Source: Aquibacillus salsiterrae
GTDB lineage: Bacteria > Bacillota > Bacilli > Bacillales > Amphibacillaceae
Direction of reading: 5' to 3'
Assembly: GCF_028416595.1 (NCBI RefSeq)
Contig: NZ_JAMQKC010000004.1
Coordinates: forward strand, 62,001-126,000
Length of the DNA: 64,000 bases
In this document: one piece after another, positions 23,929 to 33,182 of the stretch
Numbering within the stretch: the stretch's first letter is position 1
Layout: each line of letters starts with the position of its first letter
Notes under the pieces: generated by a model
What the model saw: the letters and a program-made list of their open reading frames with translations, nothing else
Database searches by the model: none
Told to the model about the DNA's origin: nothing
Program-made: the position numbers and the translations under genes

Positions 23929-25311
23929 CTACTGCTTCACAGTCACTTTCATCCGAATGCCTGTGTCGCTTGCTTTTCCTGCTGTGCTTTGCCAGCCTGG
24001 GTGAATTAGTAACAAATACTCAGCCCCGGCGACTAGGTCTTCTTTCGGCGTGACACTTATTTGATTAAATCTATCCTTGGTGATCGTAATTGGGACATTT
24101 TTCCTACCTAATTGAATGAGCTCGATCTTGTCATCGGTAAAGGTGGATGCGTTTACCGATGTGGATGCTTGTATGTGAAATACTTTATCTGGTGCAACAT
24201 CTTCCATTGTCGTAAGCTCTTTGTAGTTCGCGTACTTCTTTTCAAACCAGGCAAGATGTGCGTCGGCTAAAGGTGTCTCGGTCCAGACGTCGGGTGAGAT
24301 ACCGACATTGTTGATCATGCGATTGGTTGGCGTGTAAAATCTAGCTGTTGTCAGCTTCATATAATCACCACTAGGAAATTGAAACAGGGATTGCATGACA
24401 CCTTTTCCGTACGTTGTCTCCCCGTAAAGCGTTGCTAGATTGTAATCTTGTAATGCTCCAGCGGTAATCTCAGATGCACTCGCACTATACTCATTGACGA
24501 GTAAGTCTATTTTTTCAGAGAACTGTGTCTCCTGCTTGATCGATGCTAGTTTTTGCCGCGAATCTCTCGTTTCCTCAACGAGCGTGATCTCTGCACCAGG
24601 AAACATCCCGACAACCTTTTGCGCAACATCTAAATAGCCACCGCCATTGTTGCGCAAATCTACTATCCAATGCTCAACATCACGATAAGTTGTTTTTGCG
24701 TCTACCATTTGTTCAATAGTAGATTGGTTGAAACTATTAATCGCCATATAGCCAACATTTCCAGCGAGCTTGTCAGCAAATACGGTCGGAAACGAAATCT
24801 TTTTTCTCGTTAATGTTTTGGTAAACGTACTATCCGTTTCCGGGCGATAAAAGGTGATCGATACCGTTGTTCCCTCTGGTCCAGTGATTTTGGCAATCGT
24901 TTGTTCCAAAGTTAAGTCAGATATTACTTCTCCACCAACGGAAACGATTTGGTCATTTGGCTCGACGCCACCTTCATCTGCTGCACTATTAGGAAAAACT
25001 TGCGTAATAACAGCTTGCTCATTCACCGCCTGGACGGCAACACCTATACCAACATAGGAATTATTGAGGCCATCACTGAATTGTTGAAACTCTTCTGCTG
25101 TAAAGTAAACCGAATAGTCATCAAGCTGTGCAACAATCTCATCAATTGTCGGTTGATTAAGTACCTCTTCCCCAACTGGGTCGACATAATAACGATCAAC
25201 TAGTGTACGAACATCATCAATCGCCGCCCCACTCGCCTGCAGTGGCATACTTAATAGAATAATAAATGATAGGAATGCGACCAAATTGGTCATGCTTTTT
25301 TTGAAATACAA
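23929..25311 (-). CDS. S41-family C-terminal processing protease (CtpA-like)
   Basis: A 460-residue secreted or membrane-anchored protease. A signal-anchor near the N-terminus ends around LQASGAA. A PDZ domain follows (VGIGVAVQAVNEQAVI to KITGPEGTTVSITFYRP), then the S41 core with WIVDLRNNGGGYLD, Ser in SASASEITAGAL and Lys in YGKGVMQ, the Ser/Lys dyad. The C-terminal 100 residues form an added beta domain. I chose the TTG at 25311 because AGGAGG is nine bases upstream; no such site supports the longer frame. Confidence 0.88.
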   Translation of the reverse strand: MYFKKSMTNLVAFLSFIILLSMPLQASGAAIDDVRTLVDRYYVDPVGEEVLNQPTIDEIVAQLDDYSVYFTAEEFQQFSDGLNNSYVGIGVAVQAVNEQAVITQVFPNSAADEGGVEPNDQIVSVGGEVISDLTLEQTIAKITGPEGTTVSITFYRPETDSTFTKTLTRKKISFPTVFADKLAGNVGYMAINSFNQSTIEQMVDAKTTYRDVEHWIVDLRNNGGGYLDVAQKVVGMFPGAEITLVEETRDSRQKLASIKQETQFSEKIDLLVNEYSASASEITAGALQDYNLATLYGETTYGKGVMQSLFQFPSGDYMKLTTARFYTPTNRMINNVGISPDVWTETPLADAHLAWFEKKYANYKELTTMEDVAPDKVFHIQASTSVNASTFTDDKIELIQLGRKNVPITITKDRFNQISVTPKEDLVAGAEYLLLIHPGWQSTAGKASDTGIRMKVTVKQ

Positions 25312-25491
25312 GATCAGAATCCTCCTAGTTTTGGTTAATAGTAAAATTGTAGAGTGAAAGACAGGAGAGGTCAATAGAATCGTGAGGAGAGAATTAGATT
25401 GAGGTGTATCTCATAGGTAGAATTATTGCTTATTTGTCTTCAGACAGGGTCAGACACCAGGCCACTGCGTAAACCTTGTTAAATAAGTTAA

Positions 25492-26742
25492 TCAATAAAT
25501 CAAACTGACCAAGGCTTTTCCTTTTACCTGCGGATTATCCTCTAGCGCTTCTCGCAACATCGAAAGCTTGTCTTGTGTTTTTTCTTGCTCCTGTTGTAAA
25601 TACTCTTCCCTGGTCTTTACGCCCTGATCACGGCGTTTCTCTCGCTGATATTCAGTGTTTCTACGTTTTTTTTCTCCTGGTCCGATGATCGTTTGTAATA
25701 ACTTTTGTTCTTCTTCAGTCACATCTAACCAATTGATTAATTTCTTGTTGCTGATATTGTACCCTGCACCTGGATATCCTTTTTCAATCGCAATACGGTT
25801 TGCTTCTTCATTATTTCGTGCTTTCCACGCCTTCTCGGCACTTCTCGTGGCCCTTTCTACTTCTTTAAGGGTTAAAGGTACTGTGAACTGTAAATTCAAC
25901 GTCATGGTCTGATTAAGAGCTTCTGTCGGGTCGTTGGTATAACAACATAACCAATAGCGATACAAAAAACATATCAACTCTCGTTCTCCAGTAACCTCAA
26001 AATCTCGTAATTCCACTAATTTTACTAAATCAAGTAATCTAGCATAATGCAACTTATAGGTGGTAAACAGTTGTGCAACTTTATTTTTTCGCCCCGTACG
26101 TTTCTTTTTGGGCGGGTTTATTTCGTCATTTAGTTCTGGAAGGTAATCACTTTGAATCTGACGTAACTCATAACGATAATCGTGACGATACTCTGCGTAC
26201 ACTTCAGCACCGTTTTTTGAGTTCGTAGATCCTGCAATACGAAACACCCTCGCAGCGTCTGCTGCCTTCGGATCCCCACCAAGGTCCTGCAACTTAGCTA
26301 ACAAATAATTTTGGACAGCTTGCCATAAAGGCAACGCTTTATATGGTAACGGTTCTAATAACCATATAAGAACAATCCCTTGTCCAGAAAAGATGATTAA
26401 ATTCGGTTCTGGTATTGATTCACCATAAAATTCGTGCTCTAACTTTCCCATAACCCAAGACGGGTCGTAATTGAACAAATAAAAGTCTAAATCTACATAT
26501 AGGGAGCGTAGCTGGCGAATGTTTTCTATGCCACGCTTTGGTCGAAAGAATGTATTCTGACTAAAGAAAACATCCTCTCCTAGCCACCTAGTGAGTTGCT
26601 GAGCTAGTTCTTCCGGTTTGTAATGATATTGCCTAAAGTGACCTTGCTCGGTCTTCTTTGCAATGGTGATAAAACCGTCAGCTCCATTGTGGTGAAACCA
26701 GGCATGATACTGAGCTTGTTTTGCAGCATTCCTAATTTCCAT
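25492..26742 (-). CDS. Replication protein with archaeo-eukaryotic primase-like core
   Basis: A 416-residue protein. The block RQLRSLYVDLDFYLFNYDPS holds a D-x-D pair like the catalytic acids of AEP primases, followed by IIFSGQGIVLIWLLEPLP and AADAARVFRIAGSTNSKNG, the arrangement seen in plasmid and element-borne primase-polymerase replication proteins. The C-terminus is a basic, charged region (RRNTEYQREKRRDQGVKTREEYLQ) that may bind DNA. ATG at 26742 has AAGGAG upstream. It probably served an integrative or plasmid-like element whose recombinase lies at 29.0-30.1 kb. Confidence 0.75.
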   Translation of the reverse strand: MEIRNAAKQAQYHAWFHHNGADGFITIAKKTEQGHFRQYHYKPEELAQQLTRWLGEDVFFSQNTFFRPKRGIENIRQLRSLYVDLDFYLFNYDPSWVMGKLEHEFYGESIPEPNLIIFSGQGIVLIWLLEPLPYKALPLWQAVQNYLLAKLQDLGGDPKAADAARVFRIAGSTNSKNGAEVYAEYRHDYRYELRQIQSDYLPELNDEINPPKKKRTGRKNKVAQLFTTYKLHYARLLDLVKLVELRDFEVTGERELICFLYRYWLCCYTNDPTEALNQTMTLNLQFTVPLTLKEVERATRSAEKAWKARNNEEANRIAIEKGYPGAGYNISNKKLINWLDVTEEEQKLLQTIIGPGEKKRRNTEYQREKRRDQGVKTREEYLQQEQEKTQDKLSMLREALEDNPQVKGKALVSLIY

Positions 26743-27191
26743 AATTTTTTCTCCTTCCCTAGTGGAAAGGAATCTACACCTGTGGTATATTTGAAACAGA
26801 AAATTTAAAAAAGGATACAAAGATACCTTTAATAAAGGGTTATACTTTTTGATGTGTATTCCTTTCCTGCTCGAGAAACTCCCAATGGCCGCCAAACCTA
26901 GGGGAGTTTTTCTCATTTCTAGACAAATTTTTTCCTTTCTCTTATTCTATCACCGAAAATCCGACGTTTCTATTAAAATATTAAAAAAACTATCTTTTAA
27001 AGAATGATGTTTATATTACCCTTATAGAGAGGATTGGCAATTTTCTTTATCATCCCTAATATGCTTATAAAATTAAACCTTCACATCTAGTTTATTTTTT
27101 ACTGCTATTAATAATATCACAATATTGGTATTTAAATTGCTATGATTTACGGTTATAACACTATTAATTTTGGTAGTTTATGATTTGAAGT
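26743..27191. other. Intergenic upstream of the replication gene
   Basis: No gene seen. GGAAAGGAAT (26764) and ATTCCTTTCC (26858) form a perfect 10-bp inverted repeat 104 bases across, and AAACTCCC/GGGGAGTTTTT (26876-26911) makes a hairpin. This could be control DNA of the element or an origin, but no iterons are apparent. Confidence 0.4.
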
Positions 27192-27530
27192 TTATTGAGA
27201 ATCCCCCCATCCATCGAACCGTGTTTGCTGTACCTTTGAGAAAATTTCCCATAATAAGGCAACTAAATAATCGGCTTTATCCTGGTCACTTTTTTCTGCA
27301 TCTATGGCTGTATCAACAATTGCCGTTTCCCAACGGCGAATATCCTCCATTAAATACCACTGCAGCTGATGTAGCTCCTCTCTTGCCGTTACTTGTTTTT
27401 CTTTTGGGGCATAACTCATATCTACTGGATCCTTTTTCAAAAGTTTAACCACCCATCCACCATAACGTTTACTGACATAAAGGTTATGGTATTTATATGG
27501 ATAAGGCTTAGGCAAAACGTTTCGTTTCAC
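27192..27530 (-). CDS. Hypothetical protein next to the replication gene
   Basis: A 112-residue, mostly helical protein (REELHQLQWYLMEDIRRWETAI). The GTG start lacks a clear ribosome site, so the start is uncertain. No family recognised. Its place upstream of the primase-like gene on the same strand suggests it belongs to the same mobile element. Confidence 0.5.
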   Translation of the reverse strand: MKRNVLPKPYPYKYHNLYVSKRYGGWVVKLLKKDPVDMSYAPKEKQVTAREELHQLQWYLMEDIRRWETAIVDTAIDAEKSDQDKADYLVALLWEIFSKVQQTRFDGWGDSQ

Positions 27531-27575
27531 ATGTCTTAAACCACATGAAGGGAAGATATTGGGGTTGAAGTAAAA

Positions 27576-27617
27576 AAATAAAAGCCATAGACCGTCAATG
27601 ATCTATGGCTTTTATTT
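27576..27617. terminator. Two-way intrinsic terminator
   Basis: AAATAAAAGCCATAGA and its exact reverse complement flank a 10-base loop; A and T runs on both sides allow termination in either direction. Confidence 0.9.
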
Positions 27618-27709
27618 GTAATTTAAAATAACTGTTATCATTATTTGCCTTTAAAGCGCATATTTATTTATTAACAGGACAAAGTTAGAAAATAAGGTTG
27701 GTGATCATA

Positions 27710-28114
27710 GTGAAAAAAAAGAATTTTATTCTAATATTCTTTTTAAGTATAACTATTGCAGTAATTTCATTTTTTAGCGTTTCATTAATGGCTAATCAAA
27801 AAAAATCTTCAGATGAACCTCTTGTAATAAATAATAAAGAGGTATCGTCTAAATATTTTAATGATTTAAACGAAAGAACCGCAGACTTAGGAGAAAGCAT
27901 TATTAAAAAGCTAGATGGGACTAAATTTCAGCTTAATACTATTTTATTACGTGCTGAAAAGTATCCAACTCAAGTAATCTACATAAAATCTATTAAAAAT
28001 ACAACGTTAAAAGAAAAACAAAATATAAAAAATACAATTCATAATATAATTCAGTCGAAAAATTTCAGTGAAAAAGAAAAATTTGAAATAGTATTTAGAG
28101 AAAATAAAAGTTAA
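27710..28114 (+). CDS. Small exported/anchored protein, unrecognised
   Basis: A 134-residue protein with an N-terminal hydrophobic signal or anchor (FILIFFLSITIAVISFFSVSL) and a lysine- and asparagine-rich remainder. GTG at 27710 is preferred because GGTGAT lies just upstream. Very AT-rich codon use compared with its neighbours suggests acquisition. It converges on the next gene with stop codons directly abutting. Confidence 0.55.
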   Translation: MKKKNFILIFFLSITIAVISFFSVSLMANQKKSSDEPLVINNKEVSSKYFNDLNERTADLGESIIKKLDGTKFQLNTILLRAEKYPTQVIYIKSIKNTTLKEKQNIKNTIHNIIQSKNFSEKEKFEIVFRENKS

Positions 28115-28543
28115 TTAATCTCTTATTCTAACAGTAACCGTTTCATTAAATCCATTTACATCAAATCCTATAACAAACTCTGCTTTGTTATTATCACCAT
28201 CTACATATGAATTTAAGTCCGTTAATACAACACAATCTTGACCGCTAGAATCCGGATATATATAACCATAAGCTACGAAGTCCCTTCCACTTGGATCTTG
28301 TTCTTCAACGATAAAATTACCATTATTACTTGGACTCATATCAAACACACAAATTTCTAAGTTTCCACCACCAGAACTAACTTGAATTTCTTCATATGAA
28401 TCTGTTGTGAGATAAAGTCCACCTTCATATAACAAATCCCATTCTCCTGCACCATATTGAATTCCACCACTAGCAAATACTGATGATGGAATTGCCACAG
28501 TGATTAGTGTAAAAACAGTTAAAATAATAAATATTTTTTTCAT
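28115..28543 (-). CDS. Small secreted protein, unrecognised
   Basis: A 142-residue protein with a clear signal peptide (MKKIFIILTVFTLITVAIPS, cleavage near VFASG). The mature part is acidic, with two Cys that may form a disulfide (EICVFD and QDCVV). AGGAGATAG precedes the start. Function unknown; perhaps a small extracellular or competition factor, but nothing specific supports that. Confidence 0.6.
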   Translation of the reverse strand: MKKIFIILTVFTLITVAIPSSVFASGGIQYGAGEWDLLYEGGLYLTTDSYEEIQVSSGGGNLEICVFDMSPSNNGNFIVEEQDPSGRDFVAYGYIYPDSSGQDCVVLTDLNSYVDGDNNKAEFVIGFDVNGFNETVTVRIRD

Positions 28544-28592
28544 TTCTCTATCTCCTTTTTATGTATTTATTTTACATATTCTATATTTTTAT

Positions 28593-28622
28593 AAAAAACC
28601 TTCCATAATTGGAAGGTTTTTT
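28593..28622. terminator. Two-way intrinsic terminator
   Basis: AAAAAACCTTCC, six-base loop, GGAAGGTTTTTT: a perfect hairpin with A and T tails. Confidence 0.9.
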
Positions 28623-28757
28623 GTCAACGGTACCGGACCGAAGGGAGGATAAGGAGTTGACAAACCCTCCATACCAAGACGCTAGGAACGACGAAAGGAG
28701 TGATAAGGGGCGTACTTCCCCCGTTCATCTTCTCGATATAGAAGGTCACCAGGAATA

Positions 28758-29063
28758 TCATTTAAAGCAAATTCTTATAATGACTTCCTCCATCATGGCT
28801 TTCCCGTATAAATTATATTGTGCCGGTTGTTCTTTGGCCTTTCGTTTCCAACTTCCTACAGATTCTTGCAGTCGTTTAACATGATCCTTTTGAAGATCCA
28901 ACTCCTTTTGCTGTTTTTTGTTTTTCTCCTCCAATAAACGAAGGTGTTGTTCTAAAAGGCGATTTCGTTCCTCTAAATCATGTATCTTTTGTTGAAAATA
29001 CTTCTTTTCCATTTCTATGTTAACTGACATTTCCATTCTCTCTTTATCGTAAATAACGTTCAC
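28758..29063 (-). CDS. Coiled-coil partner of the recombinase
   Basis: Up to 101 residues, almost entirely coiled coil (MEKKYFQQKIHDLEERNRLLE and onward), ending in a short basic segment. It overlaps the end of the recombinase frame by about 20 bases. This recombinase-plus-short-coiled-coil order recalls TnpA/B with TnpC in Tn554-type elements, but homology is not established. The start may be any of several Met codons between 29063 and 29027. Confidence 0.55.
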   Translation of the reverse strand: MNVIYDKERMEMSVNIEMEKKYFQQKIHDLEERNRLLEQHLRLLEEKNKKQQKELDLQKDHVKRLQESVGSWKRKAKEQPAQYNLYGKAMMEEVIIRICFK

Positions 29064-30082
29064 CTAAATCCCAACGGTCTTTCCCGTGGCCAATTTCACT
29101 GTGTACCTGGTCAATCACTTCTTTTAATTGCATATATACAGACTGGTCTTGAGTAGTAAGTATTCCATAATCTGCATCTCTACCCACGTCTCGATTATTC
29201 ATGATACGGTCCATCATAGCTTTCCCTTCTGCATAAATCCCTTTTTCCTTCAGCAACTCTTGAAGTCTTCTCCGACAATAACTATGCCGGAAACCATGGG
29301 TACCACGACCATTCTGGTTGATTCCAGCTTTTTTACATACCACATATACCCCTTTTCGAACCGTAGCTTCTTTCACTGAAACCAAACGTTCTTCAGGTCC
29401 CTTTCCTCCAACCATGCGAAGAATATCTTTTTCAAAATACAAAGGGACAGGTGTTTTTCGAAAACGACCTCCTTTGGTAATTCCGTTTCCATCCTCTATA
29501 TCTAATCGAATAGAATGTCCATCCAATTTAAAATGGTTTCACCTGAACATTAGTCGCTTCCCGAACACGGAGTCCTAAATGATAACAAAGCGAAATAGCC
29601 TCTCTTACCCCTTTCGATACTAACGAAGCGATCAATTCAAATTCCTCTAGTGCATAACTTCTATCCTCTGGTTTCTTTAATTCCTCCCACATGATGACGC
29701 GCTTTTTGGGAACGAATTGAACTGGATCAAGTCCAAGCTGGTTACTTCGGATATTCATCCCTTCTTGAAGGTGCCGTAAAGACGTTTCAATGTTCTGCAG
29801 GTGGCCTCCACTACGCCCCTTATCTTTCTTATCATCGAGATATTGCAGGTAATGTTCTTCGGTCAGCGCATAAATACTTCTAACCTGATATTCTTGTCGA
29901 ACCCATTTCACAAAGTTTTGAGCAGCCGACAAGGTCTCTTTTACTTGCTTAATTGAATGAATTTCTTTTCTCCCCTGAAGTCGTGCTTCTCGTTTACTTT
30001 CACCAATTTTATTTACGGCTGTAATGGCTACCTTTACCTCATGAACCATACTGCTTCTCCCTTTTCGTCCCACTTTTATCAC
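29044..30082 (-). pseudogene. Tyrosine site-specific recombinase, frameshifted
   Basis: The N-terminal SAM-like core-binding region (SAAQNFVKWVRQEYQVRSI) and the first catalytic Arg (CYHLGLRVREATN) are in one frame. The rest, with HGFRHSY (H-x-x-R) and a final GHGKDRWDLGERYL (His and Tyr), is in another. Removing one A from the GAAACC at about 29540 restores a continuous frame reading VNHFKLDGH. So the enzyme was intact until recently, unless the shift is a sequencing error. Confidence 0.8.
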
Positions 30083-30690
30083 ATCCTTTCAAAGAAAATC
30101 GTTTATCATTTGGTGTATGATCTTTCTATCAATCTAAAAACAAAACTCTTGGGCTATAGCGTTCTTTAACCAACCCTGTCATAAGGTGTGGTATTTAAAG
30201 AAAGATCTTTTGTCTATCCAATTATCAAAGGACAACTATTTAACCTCATCATTGAGTCCGCTCTTTTTTATAGAGGGGAGCTATTAACCCTCTGTCTTTT
30301 CATCCATTTCATTTATGCTCCCGTGTCTTCCATTCGGTCGAGCTGATAGCGTCTCTCATTGACATCTATCTGTTCCCTTTTCTCCTTACCTTCTTCCTTG
30401 GCTTGGAGGTTCAATCGATCTTCCTTCCATTGATCGAGTCTTTTCTTCTAAAGTTTTATACTCCATCGTCCTTCCATCGATTAGAGTCGGATGATCTTAA
30501 ATCCATTGATCAAACCATTCTTTACCGTTATCTCCTGTGCCTTATTCCCTTGCAGAAGAGCTGACTACACTGACTTTCCTTCGTGTAGTCGTTACTTATC
30601 CAGCGAAATACTCCGAATCCAAGGCCGGCACCTGGAATCTGAGGGAGGAACTTTTATAAACCGCCCCATCCTTGGCGATCGAACCTTTAC

Positions 30691-30773
30691 GGCGTCCTGC
30701 AATCCGGCTACCTATTTTGTGTTGAATAATGAACGTCGTAGCAACCCGCCCATTGCAATACTCCTTAGGACGA
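30691..30773. other. Candidate structured RNA or DNA element
   Basis: CGTCCT/AGGACG, GCAAT/ATTGC and GCTAC/GTAGC pair in nested order around a 25-base loop. Strand is not settled. It lies in a GC-richer patch without coding potential, near the recombinase gene. Confidence 0.4.
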
Positions 30774-30817
30774 TATAGCGTCCAAGTAATTGTTCTCTAT
30801 ACCTCTCATCTATGTAA

Positions 30818-31177
30818 AAAAGTCCATACCTAAAGATGATTCATTACACATTCCTCTACGGTATACCGCATTTCATGTAATTCCTCTCCAGGCATGGACT
30901 TTTGATTTTTCTATTCAGCTTCTAACAGTGTAATAAAGTTTAACATCTTATCTGTCACACAAAAAAGCCCTTATTGGACATGTGGACAGACTTCCTCCTA
31001 GAAATCTACACCACCCACCAATAGGGCTTATCTCTTCAAAATCAGGCTCCATAGAGCAAATAAAAAACTTTATGCTCTAATTCTATCAAATTATTCAATA
31101 AATGGATATACCTGATTCCGCAAAAAAGCCCTATAGGCACACCTCTCCCAAAAGGAATGATTGACCCATAGGGCATT
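30818..31177 (-). terminator. Three serial terminator-like hairpins with long loops
   Basis: Read on the minus strand: GCCCTATGGG...CCTATAGGGC then six T (31177-31110); AGCCCTATTGG...CCAATAAGGGCT then T-run (31033-30962); AAAGTCCATGCCT...AGGTATGGACTTTTTT (30903-30818). Loops are some 30-60 bases and each contains a purine-rich GGGAGAGG, AGGAGGAAG or GGAGAGGAA. Two of the three share CCCTAT. All three point toward the recombinase gene. Confidence 0.55.
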
Positions 31178-31685
31178 ACTCTCATACATGAAAATCCCTT
31201 GAAAATAAGGAATTTCTTTTGAATGTTTACTATATAGCATTAACCGACAGACTTTAACGTCTTTTTTAGACACACTGGTAGTGTCTATTTGTTGAGTCCC
31301 AAAGACCCCACTGTTTAATAACTACACCGCTGCAGAGCGCTTGCTCCGCGCAAAAAATAAACAAAATTAAATAAATATATAACTTTAATATAAGACAATG
31401 TTTCTGGAATTTCAAGAAATATCTCGTTTACAAATGTTCTGTTTTACTTAAACCTTTTAAAAAAACAAAAAATGAAGGGTATAGAAGGGACTATCTCTAA
31501 TAACGGAATTTAAGGGGGATATTTTACCTCTACCCTCTTCAATGGTTGCTTTGTGATTAAAAACCTGAACAAATTTTTTATGGCATAAAGTAAAGATTTG
31601 TTATGATTAAACACATATATAACATAAAGAGGTATAATATCCTCTATTACCACCTGGGTCATGTTAGGCGAAAGGAATGTTACAA

Positions 31686-32462
31686 ATGGATTTTGTTACC
31701 TTGCACCAATGCTTTAAGGAAGAATCAGTTGATGACCCTATTATTATAGAGTTTTTACACAACTGGCTACCTAAAAAAGTAAAGTATTTAGCGAATGAAG
31801 TTGCTGTAGAAATGAATACAAAATTAAGAAATGATGATTTTGAAGCAATCACAGGAAAATTAATCATTTTAATAGTCGAGAAGATAGAAGAAGTAGAACC
31901 AGGAGTTCCCTTTCGGTCGTGGATCTGCCAATCTACAAAGTGGGTAACCAAAAACTTCATCCGTAAAAAGAAAGCTATTCTCATAGATACATCGGAAAAT
32001 AACAATTCCATATCTAATTTTTGTACAGAAGAAGAACTAGATGATTTTATGAATGAAGAACATAGTTTAGATAGCACAATGTTAATTCAATTTGCTTTAG
32101 AAGACTTCAATATGACTATTGATCAACTTAGTGATAAAACAAGAATTAATATACAAACTTTAAAGAAAATTATTAATGGTAAAATGATGCCCTGGAAATT
32201 AACAATAGAAGAAGTAGCTCAAATTCTCCATACGTTAAATATATCTATCGATGAATTTATTAAAGGCTTGAAAAATAAAACAATTATTATTAATTCTAAG
32301 GACGTAAATATAGATGGAATCCAATTACCTAGAGCAAAGAATATGAATAAAAGAGAACAAAAAAAAGCTATGATTGATATGGAAAAGCAAATTATGGTTC
32401 AAGACGAAGCAGAAGAAAGAGATGAGTTTATTCAAACTCTCAAAAATTTTGTTAATCGATAA
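31686..32462 (+). CDS. Putative regulator: sigma-region-2-like plus HTH
   Basis: About 258 residues. The N-terminal block ending FRSWICQSTKWVTKNFIRKKKAI resembles region 2 of ECF sigma factors, and the middle (FNMTIDQLSDKTRINIQTLKKIINGK) looks like an Xre-type helix-turn-helix. The C-terminus is charged. ATG at 31686 has AAAGGA nine bases upstream, better than the ATG at 31677. It converges on and overlaps an ImmA/IrrE-type protease by 31 bases; such proteases often control Xre-type repressors of mobile elements. Confidence 0.6.
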   Translation: MDFVTLHQCFKEESVDDPIIIEFLHNWLPKKVKYLANEVAVEMNTKLRNDDFEAITGKLIILIVEKIEEVEPGVPFRSWICQSTKWVTKNFIRKKKAILIDTSENNNSISNFCTEEELDDFMNEEHSLDSTMLIQFALEDFNMTIDQLSDKTRINIQTLKKIINGKMMPWKLTIEEVAQILHTLNISIDEFIKGLKNKTIIINSKDVNIDGIQLPRAKNMNKREQKKAMIDMEKQIMVQDEAEERDEFIQTLKNFVNR

Positions 32463-32905
32463 ATTTCTAGACGTACCCATAAAGCTTGATTACTGACCTG
32501 AAATTTAGTCTGAATATCATTTAGAGGTACTCCCTTTTTAATATGTTCCGTTAATAACTGTTGTGGTAAAAGTAATGAACCAGCAAATTCATCTGCTTCA
32601 GGTTCAACAAATGATTTACCAGTTTCAGGATCCTCAAACTCCCAAGGTTTGATATGGTGGTTTAATACAAAGTGGCCAAGTTCGTGAGCAAGCGAAAATC
32701 TACGTCTAAAAGGGTTTGTCTGAAAACGATTGACTGTAATTCTCATTTTATTAGCATCCAATTTAGCATCAATATCTAACTCTGTAGAAACTTCTCTTAT
32801 CGTAAGACCTAACTTTGCTATTAAATCTTCAACTGGAATAGGCGGTTGATAATTATATTTTTCAATTAACTCCTTCGTTATGCGGCGAACATAAGCTGTA
32901 CGCAT
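32432..32905 (-). CDS. ImmA/IrrE-family metallo-endopeptidase
   Basis: A 157-residue protein with the zinc-binding RRFSLAHELGHFVLNH motif and the downstream third ligand in EPEADEFAGSLLLP. ImmA cleaves Xre-type repressors such as ImmR of ICEBs1 and triggers gene induction. Here it overlaps the 3' end of an HTH gene tail to tail rather than lying in the same operon, so any link is inferred. Confidence 0.88.
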   Translation of the reverse strand: MRTAYVRRITKELIEKYNYQPPIPVEDLIAKLGLTIREVSTELDIDAKLDANKMRITVNRFQTNPFRRRFSLAHELGHFVLNHHIKPWEFEDPETGKSFVEPEADEFAGSLLLPQQLLTEHIKKGVPLNDIQTKFQVSNQALWVRLEIYRLTKFLRV

Positions 32906-32941
32906 TGAGTTTCACTCCTTCTATAAGATTATTGTCAAATT

Positions 32942-32979
32942 AATTTAGCCACCTTGTTATACAGGTGGCTAAATTTTTT
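32942..32979. terminator. Intrinsic terminator
   Basis: AATTTAGCCACCT pairs exactly with AGGTGGCTAAATT and is followed by T. Confidence 0.85.
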
Positions 32980-33182
32980 AAAATAAATTTTCAAAAAACA
33001 AAAGATATCATATTGGTCAACACATATAAACTATAGGAAACATCATTTAAGACCCTGTTTTAAAATTTAGAGAAGGGAAGTGTTTAGATATGTTATTCCG
33101 TTACAAAGTCCCTTAAGAAATAACCAGCTTTTCAGTCACGTCATAGCAAGTCCTATAATAAATTGCCAAGGAGCGATGTTAC

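Larger units (their letters stand above)
30083..31685. other. 1.6-kb non-coding region upstream of the recombinase
   Basis: No convincing gene. A minus-strand piece near 30320-30460 reads DQWKEDRLNLQAKEEGKEKRE in one frame, probably a decayed coiled-coil gene. The rest holds a nested stem at 30691-30773, a perfect hairpin GACTACAC/GTGTAGTC at 30562-30589, and three serial hairpins at 30818-31177. Local GC is higher around 30540-30780 than in the flanks. Confidence 0.5.

Noticed and set aside
30491-30778. 95-codon plus-strand ORF in the recombinase upstream region
   Set aside because: No ribosome site, unlikely composition, and it overlaps the nested-stem region; better explained as structured non-coding DNA.
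31091-31273. 60-codon minus-strand ORF (MSKKDVKVCRLM...)
   Set aside because: It spans one of the three terminator-like hairpins, lacks a recognisable family, and its similarity to the next hairpin comes from the shared stem rather than from protein conservation.
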